The position numbers and the translations under genes are program-made. Under the pieces are notes generated by a model that was given only the letters and a program-made list of their open reading frames with translations, did not search any database and was not told the origin of the DNA. Shown one piece after another: positions 35,105 through 46,013 of a stretch of 64,000 bases of DNA. The stretch is taken from NCBI GenBank assembly GCA_017311185.1, contig JAESUZ010001269.1, forward strand, positions 496,001 to 560,000. The letters run 5' to 3'. Numbering within the stretch: the stretch's first letter is position 1; every line of letters starts with the position of its first letter. Origin of the DNA: Proteles cristata cristata (taxonomy: Eukaryota; Chordata; Mammalia; Carnivora; Hyaenidae).

Positions 35105-35275
35105 AAACTTTAAAAATTCTTCGGATGTACACGCTATCTTATTTAACCAGTAAGGTAATGAATGAAGGTAAGAATTTTATGGATGGGAGAATTGAGGCCT
35201 AGACAGAACTCAATGTGTGATAATGAGCTCATAGCTGACCAGAGACTCAAACTCAGGTCTTTTTACCTCCATCTC
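35105..35275 (-). repeat. MIR SINE, reversed
   Basis: 'atggatgggagaattgaggcc', 'tgaccagagactcaaactcagg' and 'tctttttacctccatctc' fit a reversed MIR. Confidence 0.7.
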
Positions 35276-35649
35276 TTGTTTAGCTTTGACTCAGACTACA
35301 TGAATGTGTGACAGGAAGGTGGAAAGGAATTATTGTCAGTGATAAGTCTTGGAACTTTGGACCAAAGTTGTAGAACTTGTCCTACACTGGGAATTCAAAT
35401 TTCTTAAGAAACAGTAAGTTGCCTATGTCATTCTCTCCTCTTCTTCTCTGGGAGGCTGGTCACTTTAGTTGCAAAGGAAGAAAATGTTGTGGCTTTGGTC
35501 CTTAACTTGAAGCATTCAACCTAGTTGAACTTAAAAACTGCCAAGGATCTATTTTCCCTGGGCTACATCATGTGAAGCCCCACAATAGTTTTATTGTCTG
35601 AATGTAGATCCCAAAGGAGAATATTCACCACTTACTGCTCACTTTGGCT

Positions 35650-36055
35650 GATTCTAGTCTTCACACTTCAGAACCTCCCATTTAGTCTTCATTATGACCC
35701 TATGTAGTAAATATTGTTATTATCTTTATTTTTTTAATGTTTATTTATTTTTTTGAGAGAGAGACAGAGAGGCAGAGAGAGAGAGACAGAGAGTGAGTGG
35801 GGGAGGGGCAGAGAGAAGAGACACAGAATCCGAAGCAGGCTCCAGGCTCTGAGCTGTCAACACAGAGCCTGACATGGGGCTCAACCCACGAGCCTGAGAT
35901 CATAACCTGAGCCGAAGTTGGACACTTAAGTAACTGAGTCACCCAGGCACCCCTATTATTATCTTTAGATAAGGGAACTGAGGCACTGGGATGATAAGTA
36001 ACTTGATCAAAGTCAGATGGGTCATTACTGCCCCACCCTTAGACCCCAGCATTCA
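35650..36055 (-). repeat. Reversed MIR split by a SINE
   Basis: 'ttagtcttcattatgaccc' and 'gtagtaaatattg' lie before the SINE; 'gataagggaactgaggcac' and 'aacttgatcaaagtcag' lie after it. Both are MIR core in the same orientation. Confidence 0.78.
35729..35953 (-). repeat. CAN SINE inside MIR
   Basis: Perfect 12-bp target duplication ttattatcttta at 35717-35728 and 35956-35967, which falls on the MIR ATTATT-type sequence. Confidence 0.96.
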
Positions 36056-36106
36056 TGGTTCCCACTTATGACAGCAACTTCCTATTGGAAGGTCTCTCCA
36101 CCTGAG

Positions 36107-36463
36107 TGTTTTCTCTGGCCACAGGAACATGCTTACCCCAGGCACCAGGGCAGGTTGCAAGTTCCAGGGAATTAATGTCCTTCAGACAGATCTCAGTCCA
36201 TGAAACTGGTGGATACATACTCCAGCATCCTTGTCCCTTGAGTGGGACATTCTGCAGCGTGCTCCATCTGTATGGTCTCCAGGGTCCCCTCTGGGATTGA
36301 GCTTAGTCTGCCCACAATGTTGAAATGCTCCTTAACACACTTTATATTTGCTGTATTCCATTCCAGCTATCACTCTTTAGCTTCCTGATGTCAGCTCCCA
36401 CGTAAAATATTTCCACTAAAACCTTTGTCTTGGGACCTATTCCTGGAAACGCAAACTAAGACA
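36107..36463 (+). mobile_element. 5' LTR of an ERVL-type provirus
   Basis: Begins tgttttctctggcc and ends 'acgcaaactaagaca'. It is alignable in order with 38351-38725: the 'gataca/aacac' blocks, 'ccttgtcccttgagtgggac' against 'ccttgccccttgtgtgg', and 'cttcctgatgtcagctccc' against 'cttcctgacgtaggctctc'. Many substitutions and indels separate the two, so the insertion is old. The 5' boundary is approximate. Confidence 0.6.
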
Positions 36464-38300
36464 GTTAGATGATCCGGACGTGATCTTAGAAAACAGAGCC
36501 ACAAATGGACTTGGAACCTGAGAATTCACTGGCCAGAAGGTAACAAGAATCCTTTGTTGGTAGGAAGTGAGGTGGTGAGAACACTGGAGCGTTATACCCT
36601 CTCACCTGTGAAAGACTAAGCAGGAGTACCGGGGAAGGGGGGGGTGCCCTGGCTTATGAGGTACTTCTAGCTCTTGAGAGAGTTGGGGACAACAGTAACT
36701 AAAAGATTGGGGAATTGGCCATCTGTTGTTGACTGTGGTAGTGACTCTGAAGAAAGAAGAGAATAGGTTCATGTCAGTGAAGGTAAAGGGTCCTCTACGC
36801 CAGCATACAGAGAGACCATATCTTCTGTAGCTGGAGGGCAGGCTGCTGAACACGAGGCTCCTAATTTGGTTGTAAGAGTGACAGGGAAGGAAGCAGTAGC
36901 ATGAAATCCCTCTTATCAAGGCCGATCTAGTCCCTGCTGCATCCTATTAACAATGGAGGCAAGTGCTGAGCTCTCAGTTTTTACCATCCCTTAAGGGATC
37001 AACTTACCACTGGTGGAAAGTTGATTATACTGGACCCATCTCACTCAGAAGGAGGCAGAGACTTATGTTTACTGTCCACAGTGCCTCTGCCAGTACTTTT
37101 ATCCAAGGTCACATAGCACTCTAGTTTACCAATGTGGGAATCTGAATAATATCACCTCAGACCAAAGCAGCCACTTTACAGTGAAGTCAAGATGATGATT
37201 ATACAGCCACCGGATTTACTGATCTGATCACACAGCAAGCACATCACCCAGAAGATTTTGGAATGGCCACATAAAATCTTAGCTAAGATGCTAGTTGGGG
37301 ATGATACACCATGATCTTAGGACACTGGTCTCTAAGATTCTACCCAGTGCTGTGCCCCTGGTATAGAATACACAGATCCAGGATATAAAAGTAGTAACTG
37401 GCCCTCTTACCATCACTCCTAGTGACCTACTTGGGGAGTTTATGCCTCTTGACTTTGCAGCTTTGGTTTTTACTAAAGATCCTGTTTCCTGAAGTGAGTG
37501 GGTGGTGGGAGGAATGTCTAAACAGAGGAACATAATCAGGCTTTCAGTAAATCTTAAGTTATATCTGTCACCTGGTCATTTTAAACTTCTTGAGCCAGTG
37601 GTCCAGCAAGCCAAACAAAATTTTTTTAATGCTTATTTATTTATTTTTGAGAGAGATCATGAGAAGCAGAGAGAAAGGAAGGCAAAGAATCCCAAGCAGT
37701 CTCTGTGCTGGCACTGCTGAGCCCGATGTGGGGCTCGAAGTCATGAACTGTGAGGTCATGACCTGAGCCAAAATCAAGAGTCAGACACTTAACTGACTGA
37801 GCCACCGAGGTGCTCCCAGGAAGCCAAAAAATTTAAGAAGTTATCATACAGCCAGGGATAATTGACCCTGATTATCCCAAGGAAACAGGCTTACTTCCAC
37901 ATAGTGGGAACAGAAAGAAATATGTGAGGAGCTCAGAGGACATCTGCGCCCCCCCACCCCTGCCATGCTTTTGTACTATGAATGAGGCACTTGCAGTAAC
38001 CACAGCCTGATGAGGACATGGAAACCTGGATGCTAGACCCCTCAGGGATGAAGGTCTAGCTTATCCCCCTGGGTCCACAGCCTAAACCAGGGGAAGGACT
38101 GGTTGAGGGTCAGGAGAACCCAGGACAGGAGTAGAGGAGCCAGGTAATAATAGCAGAATCAGAGCCTTAGGTCTTCACTGCAGTAGAAGGGATGGTAGCT
38201 TGTCTCACTCATATGTCTGCTATAAATGGTTTTTCTTGAAAATTGTGACTAGCCACCTTGAAAACTCAGTGACAAGACAGATGCATGAATGGATCTGAGT
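36464..38300 (+). pseudogene. Decayed ERVL-type retroviral interior (pol: integrase and dUTPase regions)
   Basis: This is an old endogenous retrovirus interior with no intact frame. About 36990-37480 resembles the integrase part of ERVL pol, including 'tggtggaaagttgattatac' and 'accatcactcctagtgacc'. About 37500-37930 resembles the dUTPase region that ERVL elements carry after integrase: a glycine-histidine-phenylalanine segment near 37575, and an isoleucine-aspartate-proline-aspartate-tyrosine-like segment near 37865. Stops and frameshifts break the region, and a SINE at 37621-37816 splits the dUTPase part. Gag and reverse transcriptase were not recognised, and env is absent as expected for ERVL. 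Family assignment is from memory. Confidence 0.65.
37621..37816 (-). repeat. CAN SINE inside ERVL pol
   Basis: Reversed SINE with imperfect target duplication: cagcaagccaaacaaaa at 37604-37620, against caggaagccaaaaaatt from 37817. Both flanks are retroviral sequence. Confidence 0.92.
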
Positions 38301-38725
38301 GATGACAGAGGGGACTCTAGCAGCTGCTGATGGTCCTACACTCACATCTTCTCTGTTCCTGCTGGTCTCAGGTAGGCAAACACACCCCCATGCTTGCTCC
38401 AGGGCCTCCCTGGCTAGAAATTCCAGGAAGTGCACAGCTGGGCAGGGGGGCAGGCAGCCTGCAACTCGTGAAGGATGGACCTTGGCAGATAAACACCCAG
38501 CTTCCTTGCCCCTTGTGTGGAATGCTTCTGAAGCATGTTCTCTCAGAAGACAACCCCAGACACCCCTGGGTAGCCTGCTCTTGAATGCACACTGCATGGG
38601 CTGTCTTCCCTTTCAGGTACCACCTCCCCACTCCCCTACTGACGCTTCCTGACGTAGGCTCTCAAATAAACCACTTGTACCCAAATCCTTATTTCAGGTC
38701 AGCTTCCAACAAACTCAAACTCAGA
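38301..38725 (+). mobile_element. 3' LTR of the ERVL-type provirus
   Basis: Aligns in order with 36107-36463 and contains an AATAAA signal at 38665-38670 followed by 'ccacttgtacccaaatcc'. The strict homologous start is near 38351; the upstream boundary is not defined. Overlapping frames of 84-125 codons on both strands at 38220-38652 are incidental to this LTR. Confidence 0.6.
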
Positions 38726-40234
38726 GTAGCTGAGTCCCAGTGGTTTGGCTTCAGAGTCCTCATCTTTAACTGCTATATGTGAATTAAAGAATTATCCCAT
38801 AAATATAAAGATGCCAAAGTGGAAGAAAATAATCCAGATATTGTTAAAAACAGTTGCAAAATCCAATTAATCCCACCTTCACAAATGCTTATGGCCAAGT
38901 GTTTACTTTTTTACAGAATAGAACTTCCTTTGGTATAAATCTTTGTGGGAGAGTTGTGGACACTCGTCTGGAGGTCTCTCTTCTTTCATCTCTTTCCTTT
39001 CTTTTCTAGTGAAATGTGAACCTATACATTTAACATTTTTTTTTACATTAGAGAAAAATTGTGATTGTATGATACTTAAAGTAGAGCTCTTCAAAAAAAA
39101 AGGTAGATATGTGAAGCAAAAGTGTTTTTATTCTTTAACTATTTCTACCAAGCAAATGAAATGTTGCCCCAGACACAGCAAAAATCTTGGCTTTCTCCAC
39201 ACCCAAAGCCTTATTAGGATCTTTACTAATTATCTTCATCTTCAGGGGAAGGAAAAGAGATTATGAAGAAGTAGGAAAGGCTTACATGCCCTATTTCCTT
39301 GCAATAGGCCTGAGGAGGCTGTGACATTCTTCCCCTCTGTCTGTTCTCTGTCCTCTGTCCTTCTCTTTCAAAGCCTTGCAGTCCAATTTGGAGTCTGAAC
39401 TGGCCTAAGCAAAAACCACTCTGTGTAGGAGGAGGCTGCTCAGCCTGGTGACTACAGTGAGAACATGGGTTGGCCTGTCGGCTCTGATGTGGCTGACACA
39501 TTTCATTGGCATTGGAGGCGACTTCTTCAGAAGCCACTGTTCACAGGCAGCTGGAGGCAGAAGGGCCCATTACGCTCTTGGTGGTGTGTATATCAAGCCT
39601 TCGGATAGACAGTTTCCCCAGCTGGCCAGATCCTAAGTGATCTGGGCTGAGTTCTTCAGTGGACCATGTGACCTGCATTCCCTGGTGTCTGAACATGACT
39701 CAGGTGCTGTGCTGAGCCACTTTCCATATCCAGATTCTTTCCCAATGGACAGATGAAGAATTGAGTGTCCCTCCAGATGATGAAGGCTGAAAGCATAGAC
39801 TTAGCTCTTCACAAGAGTCAGGGGAGAGCTTCAAGCAATTACAGACTTCATACTGTATATTTAAGTTGTAAGCTAAAGAGTTTTAGTCAACAATGAGGAA
39901 TAACAGCAATAACAACAAAATAGTCTGAACAGACAATGACCTGGAAGAGGTTTACACTTTTCTTAGAGCAGGAGGCAGTTACCAGTGAATCACTATGTGC
40001 AGAATCTGAGCTCTGTGGCCTGGAGCACTAAGAACTAACCAGCCTGATCTATGGAGGTAGCCTGCTAGGGTGTGAAGGTACAAAGCTGCAATCGTGGTCT
40101 ATCACTGGATCATGTCTCATCTTGGTAATCTCATAAACTGCATTGGCAGGAAAATGTATAGCCCAACTTGGAGCTCAGAACTCTGGGGGCCTGGTTGGAG
40201 TCCCAGCTCCAATCAGATGTGAAGGGACGCAGTG
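38726..40234. other. Unassigned 1.5 kb
   Basis: Frames of 62-107 codons on both strands (38943-39266, 39226-39537, 39448-39636) have no recognised domain. No SINE occurs here. Confidence 0.4.
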
Positions 40235-40745
40235 CACCCTGATGTTAATCACAGCATTATCAATAGTAACCAAACTATGGAAAAAGCCCAAACGTCCATT
40301 GACTGATGAACGGATAAAGAGGATGTGGGGTGTGTATGTACGTATATATACATATATATATCTCAGCCATCAAAAATAATGAACTCTTGCCATTTGCAGT
40401 GATGTGGATGGAACTGGAGTGTGTTATGCTAAGCAAAATAAGTTAGCCAAAGAAAGACAAATACCTTATGATTTCACTCATATGTGAAATTTAAGAAACA
40501 AATAAAAATATGGGGGGGAGGGTGGAGAAAAATAGAGAGGGAAACAAACCATAGCGACTCTTAGAGAACAAACTGAGGATTAATGAAGGGAGGTGAGTGG
40601 GGGATGGGCTAGATGGGTGATGAGCAGTTGTTATAATGAGCACTGAGTGTTGTATGTAAGTGATGGATCACTGAATTCTACTCCTAAAACCAATATTGCA
40701 CTGTATGTTAACTAACTAGAGTTTAAATAAAAATTTGAAAAGAAA
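40235..40745 (+). mobile_element. Carnivore L1 3' region
   Basis: 'cacagcattatcaatagtaacc', 'cgtccattgactgatgaac', 'gatgtggatggaactgg', 'tgagcactgagtgttgtatg' and an A-rich end are the L1 ORF2 tail and 3' UTR. A TA-rich tract lies at 40331-40362. 5' truncated. Confidence 0.92.
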
Positions 40746-41488
40746 AAAAGAGAAAAGTTTATTATATTAGTGGAAGACAAGACTCACAACATGGAGCATT
40801 TTGAAAACGTTCCATAGATGTGTCAAATTAAGTACTAAACTGAACACCACCAACTCTATGTGTTGGGGGAGCTCCAAGAAAGGGAGAATATGAACAATAA
40901 GTAATCAAGAAGTGGGTCTTTGATGAGGACATGTGCTCTGCAAAGAAAGGTAAGGAATGTCCAAGGATGAGAAGTCAAGGGAGAAAACGAAAGTAAGCAG
41001 AAAGAAAGCCAGCTAGTGGAAGAGAAAACTTATCTAACCAGAGGAGAGAGATCTAGAAAGTAGTCGACAATAGTAGTAGTAGATAATGAGGAGTTTGGGG
41101 AAGAATGAGGCAGTCTTAAGAGCTCAGAAGAGGAATTTAGACTTAATCTGGAAGCAAAGGACCTCTTGGTAGTTGAGGAGGGCATTGCCAAATGAAAGAA
41201 AGTTGGGAAGGTGAAGACTTCAGGAGTAAAGAAAGGGACTAGAGGGAAGAGAGCTATTAAAATATGCTTGTGCAAAATGTCAAGGACTGAGGTGAGAGAC
41301 AGAGTTGAACCACCCTTCCAGAGAAGGACTTGCCAGACTCAGTGAGCAAATAAAGTGGATGAGACAAGGATGACTCCATTTGTTTCCATTATGTTCAATA
41401 AAGGGGACAGGGGACAGATGGGGAGAAGAGTCATCTGTGCATTCTGGCCATTTAAACATCCTAGATAGAGGTTCACTAAAAGGAAATA
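40746..41488. other. Unassigned purine-rich sequence
   Basis: Plus strand is rich in A and G over 40900-41260. It may be a diverged reversed L2, but landmarks are too eroded to say. Confidence 0.35.
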
Positions 41489-41504
41489 AAAACTGCTCCT
41501 CTGA

Positions 41505-41738
41505 GGGGCGCCTGGGTGGCTTAGTCGGTTGAGCGTCCGACTTTCGCTTAGGTCATGACCTCGCGGTTCGTGGGTTCGAGCCCCGGGACGGGCTCTGTGC
41601 TGACTGCCAGCTCGGAGCCTGGAGCCTGTTTCAGAGTCTGTGTCTCCCTCTCTCTCTGACCCTCTGCTGTTCACGCTGTCTCTCTCTCTCTCCTAGAAAT
41701 AAATAAAATATTAAAAAAAAATTTAAAAAAAGAAACAA
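41505..41738 (+). repeat. CAN SINE, young subfamily
   Basis: Shows 'cgtccgactttcgcttagg', 'gctgactgccagctcgg' and 'ctcctagaaataaataaa'. Target duplication aaaactgctcctctga at 41489-41504, with one mismatch to 41739-41754. Confidence 0.97.
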
Positions 41739-41754
41739 AAAACTGTTCCTCTGA

Positions 41755-42659
41755 TCTGAGAAGTAAAATGTACCTTCTCATTTGCTGGTTGGGGCGGGGG
41801 GGGTGTTGTGGACAATGAGTTTTACAAAAAGCTCCTAGATCTCCCCTTCTGATAAATAGAGAAGGCTTTGATTAAATGTCTCTGAAATTAGAAGCTTTCT
41901 TTGTATGTCCTGAGCTGTGTGTGTCTCTGGGTTGGAGGCTCAGAAGTCGGGAAATGGGTAGAAGGAGGGTTCCCCACCCTGCTTTCCGTAGGGGAGGTAT
42001 GCCCACATGTTCTTGCTGGTCCAAAAGAGAAATCTAAACAAGTCCAATTTGTTGTCTTGTTAAATCTTGAGGAATTCAAAATAGGTCTTTGTTAATCAAC
42101 CAGTCACACATTATTTACTCATTGAACAAAATCTCGATCTCCTTTGACCCTGGAAAGGATTTGTACTCAAAGCGTCCCTTGGCCTAGGTTCATTAAAATA
42201 CACACTTTCATTTTGTTTAAGATGTCTAAAGAATCGGTTCCAATAAACTGTTGCCACCAGTAAATTGTGAATGCCATAATCTTCCCATGAAGATCTTGTA
42301 TTCCTTGACATCTGGCCCTTTTGTTAAATTAGGGACCTCCTTGCAAAATAAATAAGTAAATTAATAAAATAAAATAATGAACTTGTCTTCTCTGATCAGA
42401 GGGGCAGCTTTTATTTGCTTTAGGAAAGCCTCAATTCAAGTTGTTAAATGCACATGATTTGTAAATAACTCTTCTCCCCACCTAACCCTCTTCCTTATTT
42501 ATTGAGCACCAGATGAGAACTGGATTTATTTGTTCTTACAAGCCTTTTAAATATTTCTATTTTATACAAATTAAAGGAAACTGCTATTCTGCCTTGAAAG
42601 CAAACAACATAGTTCAGTCTGAAGTATGCCTCATGTTGTGTGACATTTCTTCCAAAGAA

Positions 42660-42661
<2 letters not shown>
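41755..42661. other. Unassigned sequence
   Basis: Includes G-rich 'ggggcggggggggtg' at 41791-41806. Frames at 41888-42095 lie on both strands and have no domain. Confidence 0.4.

Positions 42662-42697
<36 letters not shown>
42662..42697. repeat. (TG)18 microsatellite
   Basis: Uninterrupted TG repeat of about 36 bases, likely polymorphic and able to adopt Z-DNA. Confidence 0.97.
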
Positions 42698-43344
42698 TGT
42701 TGGCGCTGAATAGGGGTGGGCCAGTATGATTGGGCAGAGGAAGGAAAGGGGCGACGTAAAGTTTTCTCAGAACCTAACGCGGTGAGTATGTGACATGAGT
42801 ATTTGAAGAGATAACAAGTGCTCACTTTAAAAATGATGACTCCCATGTAGTTTCCATCAAACTTCTGAAGAGGCTTTACAAGACCAGACATAAAAAGGCA
42901 TTTCCTGATTAGCTGTCAGTAATACTATGTGTCTACAGACATGAATCACATCTCCTGTTTTTCATTCCATTTCACAACAGGAACATGAGAAGCACCCGCC
43001 CAGTCCTTACCAGCTTCAGAGGGAAGGGGGAGCTGACCAATTTCCCTCTTGTGGGGTGTTCACCTTAATGTCATACTCATCTGGGCTGAGACAGAGCTGG
43101 CTCCAAGACCTGAGAAGATTAGAATCTAGTTGGTTTGGTAGCATAGATAGCCCGATCAAGAAACTCAGCTCCATAGTGAAGGCAGAAAAAGAGAGGGCTC
43201 TGGACTTTCCCTACGCAATAGGACTTTTGAAAGTCATCTGAGTCATTGGACTCAAGGAACATGACCAGTGCTCTAACATATCAGAATTAGCCATCTATAC
43301 ACCCCTTTGTTCTTTATCCAACCAAATGCTGCCATTTTCCTTCC
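42698..43344. other. Unassigned sequence
   Basis: No repeat or exon recognised; the longest frame, 61 codons at 43056-43241, has no domain. Confidence 0.4.
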
Positions 43345-43560
43345 TTCCTTTTTTTTTTTTAACTGCAGTATAGTTGACACACAACGTTACATCCGTTTCT
43401 GGTGTACAACATAGTGATTGAAAGTCTGTATGTTATGCTGTGCTCACCACAAGTGTGTCTGCCATCTGTCACCCTACAACGCTATTATAATACCATTGAC
43501 TATAGTCTCTATGCGTACCTTTCACCCCTGTGACTTACTATTTGCCTTTCTTACTTTGCA
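43345..43560 (-). mobile_element. Older L1 3' end, antisense
   Basis: Poly-T start, 'aactgcagtatagttgacac', 'ggtgtacaacatagtgattg', 'gccatctgtcaccctac' and 'accattgactatagtctc' match the reversed 3' UTR of mid-age mammalian L1. Confidence 0.8.
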
Positions 43561-44084
43561 GGCATGGTAAGTGGTGAAGCAGTTTCCTATTTCAGCCTAA
43601 AGGGAATAAAGAGCTCTTAACCAGACTATAAACTTATCTCAGTTTCATGCTCACCTTATGGTTCCTTCGTTTATAGGGCATCACACTGTTTTCCATGAAA
43701 TTTTGGATCCACTGCTTCCTAGCAACAAGGAGCTATTGTGTTTGCCTTCTCATCTGACTTAACTGGTTTGGATTTCTGATCCACCGTGTTGACAGGATCT
43801 CTGGGAGAGTGTGCTTCCCACTACTACTTGCCTACCTGCCTCTCTCTCCAAGGATCCTGGGCTAGCTGTGCCCATTTCTAAGGCCCAAGGGACCAGGGAA
43901 GGAGAGGTTACTGAAACCTGAGAGCTAAGGGAATATTGTAGAGCAGACCACAGGAGGAGAGTAGTGATGTTTTGTCGAGGAGAGAAAAGGCCTTCTACTC
44001 TTCCCTTCTCATCAGCTGGTGTTCCCATTGACTAAACCCAAAAGGAAGTCCAAGGGCATAGGAACCCTGTCAATGTGTAACATT
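43561..44084. other. Unassigned sequence
   Basis: The minus frame 43759-44028 (89 codons) has no domain. Confidence 0.4.
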
Positions 44085-44510
44085 TACCATTTATATTTTG
44101 GAGACAAGAAACCAAGGCTCTAAATATAAAACCCCAGGGGCGCCTGGGTGGCTCAGTTGGTTAAGCATCCGACTTCGGCTCAGGTCATGATCTCACAGTT
44201 TGTGGGTTCGAGCCCCGCGTTGGGCTCTGTGCTGACAGCCAGCTCAGAGCCTGGAGCCTGTTTCAGATTCTATAACTCCCTCTTTCTCTGACCCTCAGCT
44301 GCTCATGATCTCTCTCTCTCTCTCTCTCAGAAATAAATAAAACATTAAAAAAAACACCAAACACACAAATAAACAAACAAAAAAGAAACCAAGGCTCAGA
44401 CAGTTTAGGTGACTCTTCCAATTAGTTAAGCTGGAAATTGAATCTAGACACATGTGACTTTAAAACCATGTTTGTAAACCACTATACTAGATTCTGCCTA
44501 TAGGATAAAT
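44085..44510 (-). repeat. Reversed MIR split by a SINE
   Basis: 'tatattttggagacaagaaacc' before the SINE and 'caaggctcagacagtttagg', 'ggaaattgaatctagacac' after it fit a reversed MIR core. Confidence 0.65.
44137..44384 (+). repeat. CAN SINE, intermediate subfamily
   Basis: Head 'ggggcgcctgggtggctcag' with 'gctgacagccagctcagagc' and tail 'cagaaataaataaaac'. The candidate duplication aagaaaccaaggctc (44107-44121 and 44385-44399) is separated from the head by 15 extra bases. Confidence 0.95.
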
Positions 44511-44884
44511 TCTTGTTTTAACCTTCAAATATGATATATTTTTTTCAAATCTGATATTTTTACTCGTTTTCCACCTACCTTATTACAAAGTCCAATTTGC
44601 ACAGAACCTCAGAATCTTCTACGTCTTATGACTATGACATATTATCTGGATCCTGCCCCCCAACATTACATTGATCTTCTTGTCTTTGAAACTAAATATC
44701 TGTTCACTAACACTACTTGTATCACTAACCCTTCCTGTAGAAAGTGGACAGTTCTTTTTGGAATCAAGGAATGGTACACATAAGTCATAGGGTTCTCAAG
44801 TATCCAACCAAATGCAATAATATAAAATGTTGTCCTGCCAGATGCTAGGTGTGTGCTGGCTAAAACCAACAGGCAGAATGATTA

Positions 44885-45030
44885 ACCATAAGAAAGAACT
44901 CCAAAGATGAATAGCTATATATTTGGAAGTGTTTGTTGCAGCATTATTATAACGTGAACCACTAGAAGCAGCAGAAGCATCCCACAAGGGAATTGCTAGT
45001 ATGAGTGGCACTCATTAAATACAGATGGGG
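44885..45030 (+). mobile_element. Possible L1 ORF2-end fragment
   Basis: 'gtgtttgttgcagcattatt' and 'agaagcatcccacaagg' resemble the region shortly upstream of the L1 stop, but only faintly. Confidence 0.4.
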
Positions 45031-45150
45031 GGATCTTTAAGTCCCCCTTACCCGTTTCTGCATTCTGACAGAGGTTTAGGGCACATTTCTGGACAAAGCT
45101 CATAAGGGATGCATTTGAGGTAAGAAGGAACAGTTAAAAACTCTTTTCCA

Positions 45151-45370
45151 GGGGCGCCTGGGTGGCTCAGTCGGTTAAGCGTCCGACTTCGGGTCAGGTC
45201 ATAATCTCAAGGTTTGTGGGTTCAAGCCCCGCGTTGGGCTGTGTGCTGACTGCCAGCTCAGAGCCTGGAGCCTGTTTCAGATTCTGTGTCTCTCTTTCTC
45301 TGACCCTCCCCTGCTCATGCTGTCTCTCTCTCTCTCAGAAATAAATAAGACATTTAAAAATTAAAAAAAA
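45151..45370 (+). repeat. CAN SINE, first of a tandem pair
   Basis: Complete older/intermediate-type SINE ending 'ttaaaaattaaaaaaaa'. It is followed with no spacer by a second SINE head. The left duplication ctcttttcca is at 45141-45150. Confidence 0.97.
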
Positions 45371-45606
45371 GGGGAGCCCGGGTGACTTAGTCGGTTAAGC
45401 GTTCGACTTTCGCTTAGGTCATGATCTCGCGGTTCGTGGGTTTGAGCCCCGCGTCCGGCTCTGTGCTGACTGCCAGCTCAGACCCTGGAGCTTGTTTCAG
45501 AGTCTGTCACTCCCTCTCTCTCTCTGACCCTCCCCTGCTCACGCTGTCTTTCTCTCTCTCCTAGAAATAAATAAAAAACATTTAAAAAAATTAAAAAAAA
45601 AATCCC
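45371..45606 (+). repeat. CAN SINE, second of a tandem pair, young subfamily
   Basis: Starts ggggagcccgggtgacttag, carries 'gactttcgcttagg' and 'tcctagaaataaataaa'. The right duplication ctcttttcca is at 45611-45620, so both SINEs share one flanking duplication. Confidence 0.97.
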
Positions 45607-45620
45607 AAAGCTCTTTTCCA

Positions 45621-46013
45621 GCCTTTTGGCCTTAGGGAGGGGGGTAATGAGGCAAGCTGAGAGCTGTTTCCTCTTGAGAGGATTCCCCGTCCTGTAGCCT
45701 AGGGGAGGGAGTAAGTTGTTTGGAGAACTCTGCTGTGGGCCTGAAGGACAAGGTCTTTTCTTTAGGATATCTTTAGATGCTTCTTTTCACCACCAGCTTG
45801 GTAAGACCCGGAAGGTTAAGAAAAGGGTGTGACCCAGGGAAAAGTAAGCAAGGAGAACTTGGTTCTCTTTTAGTATGACATGGAGTAGAGTGTTAAAAGA
45901 GTCTGTGACTCACACATGTCCAGTTCACTCATTCCAGGTAGGGGTCTGATGCCGACACACAGTATCAAGTATTCCTTGATGACCCAAAGTGGCTCATCTC
46001 AATTTTCCCAAGG
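45621..46013. other. Unassigned sequence
   Basis: No repeat or exon recognised. Confidence 0.4.

Noticed and set aside
38220..38652. Cluster of 84-125 codon frames on both strands
   Set aside because: They coincide with the 3' LTR of the ERVL-type provirus and overlap each other.
20462..40362. Two TA-rich tracts as a shared new element
   Set aside because: Both lie at the same place in L1 3' regions (20462-20496 antisense, 40331-40362 sense), so L1 homology explains them.
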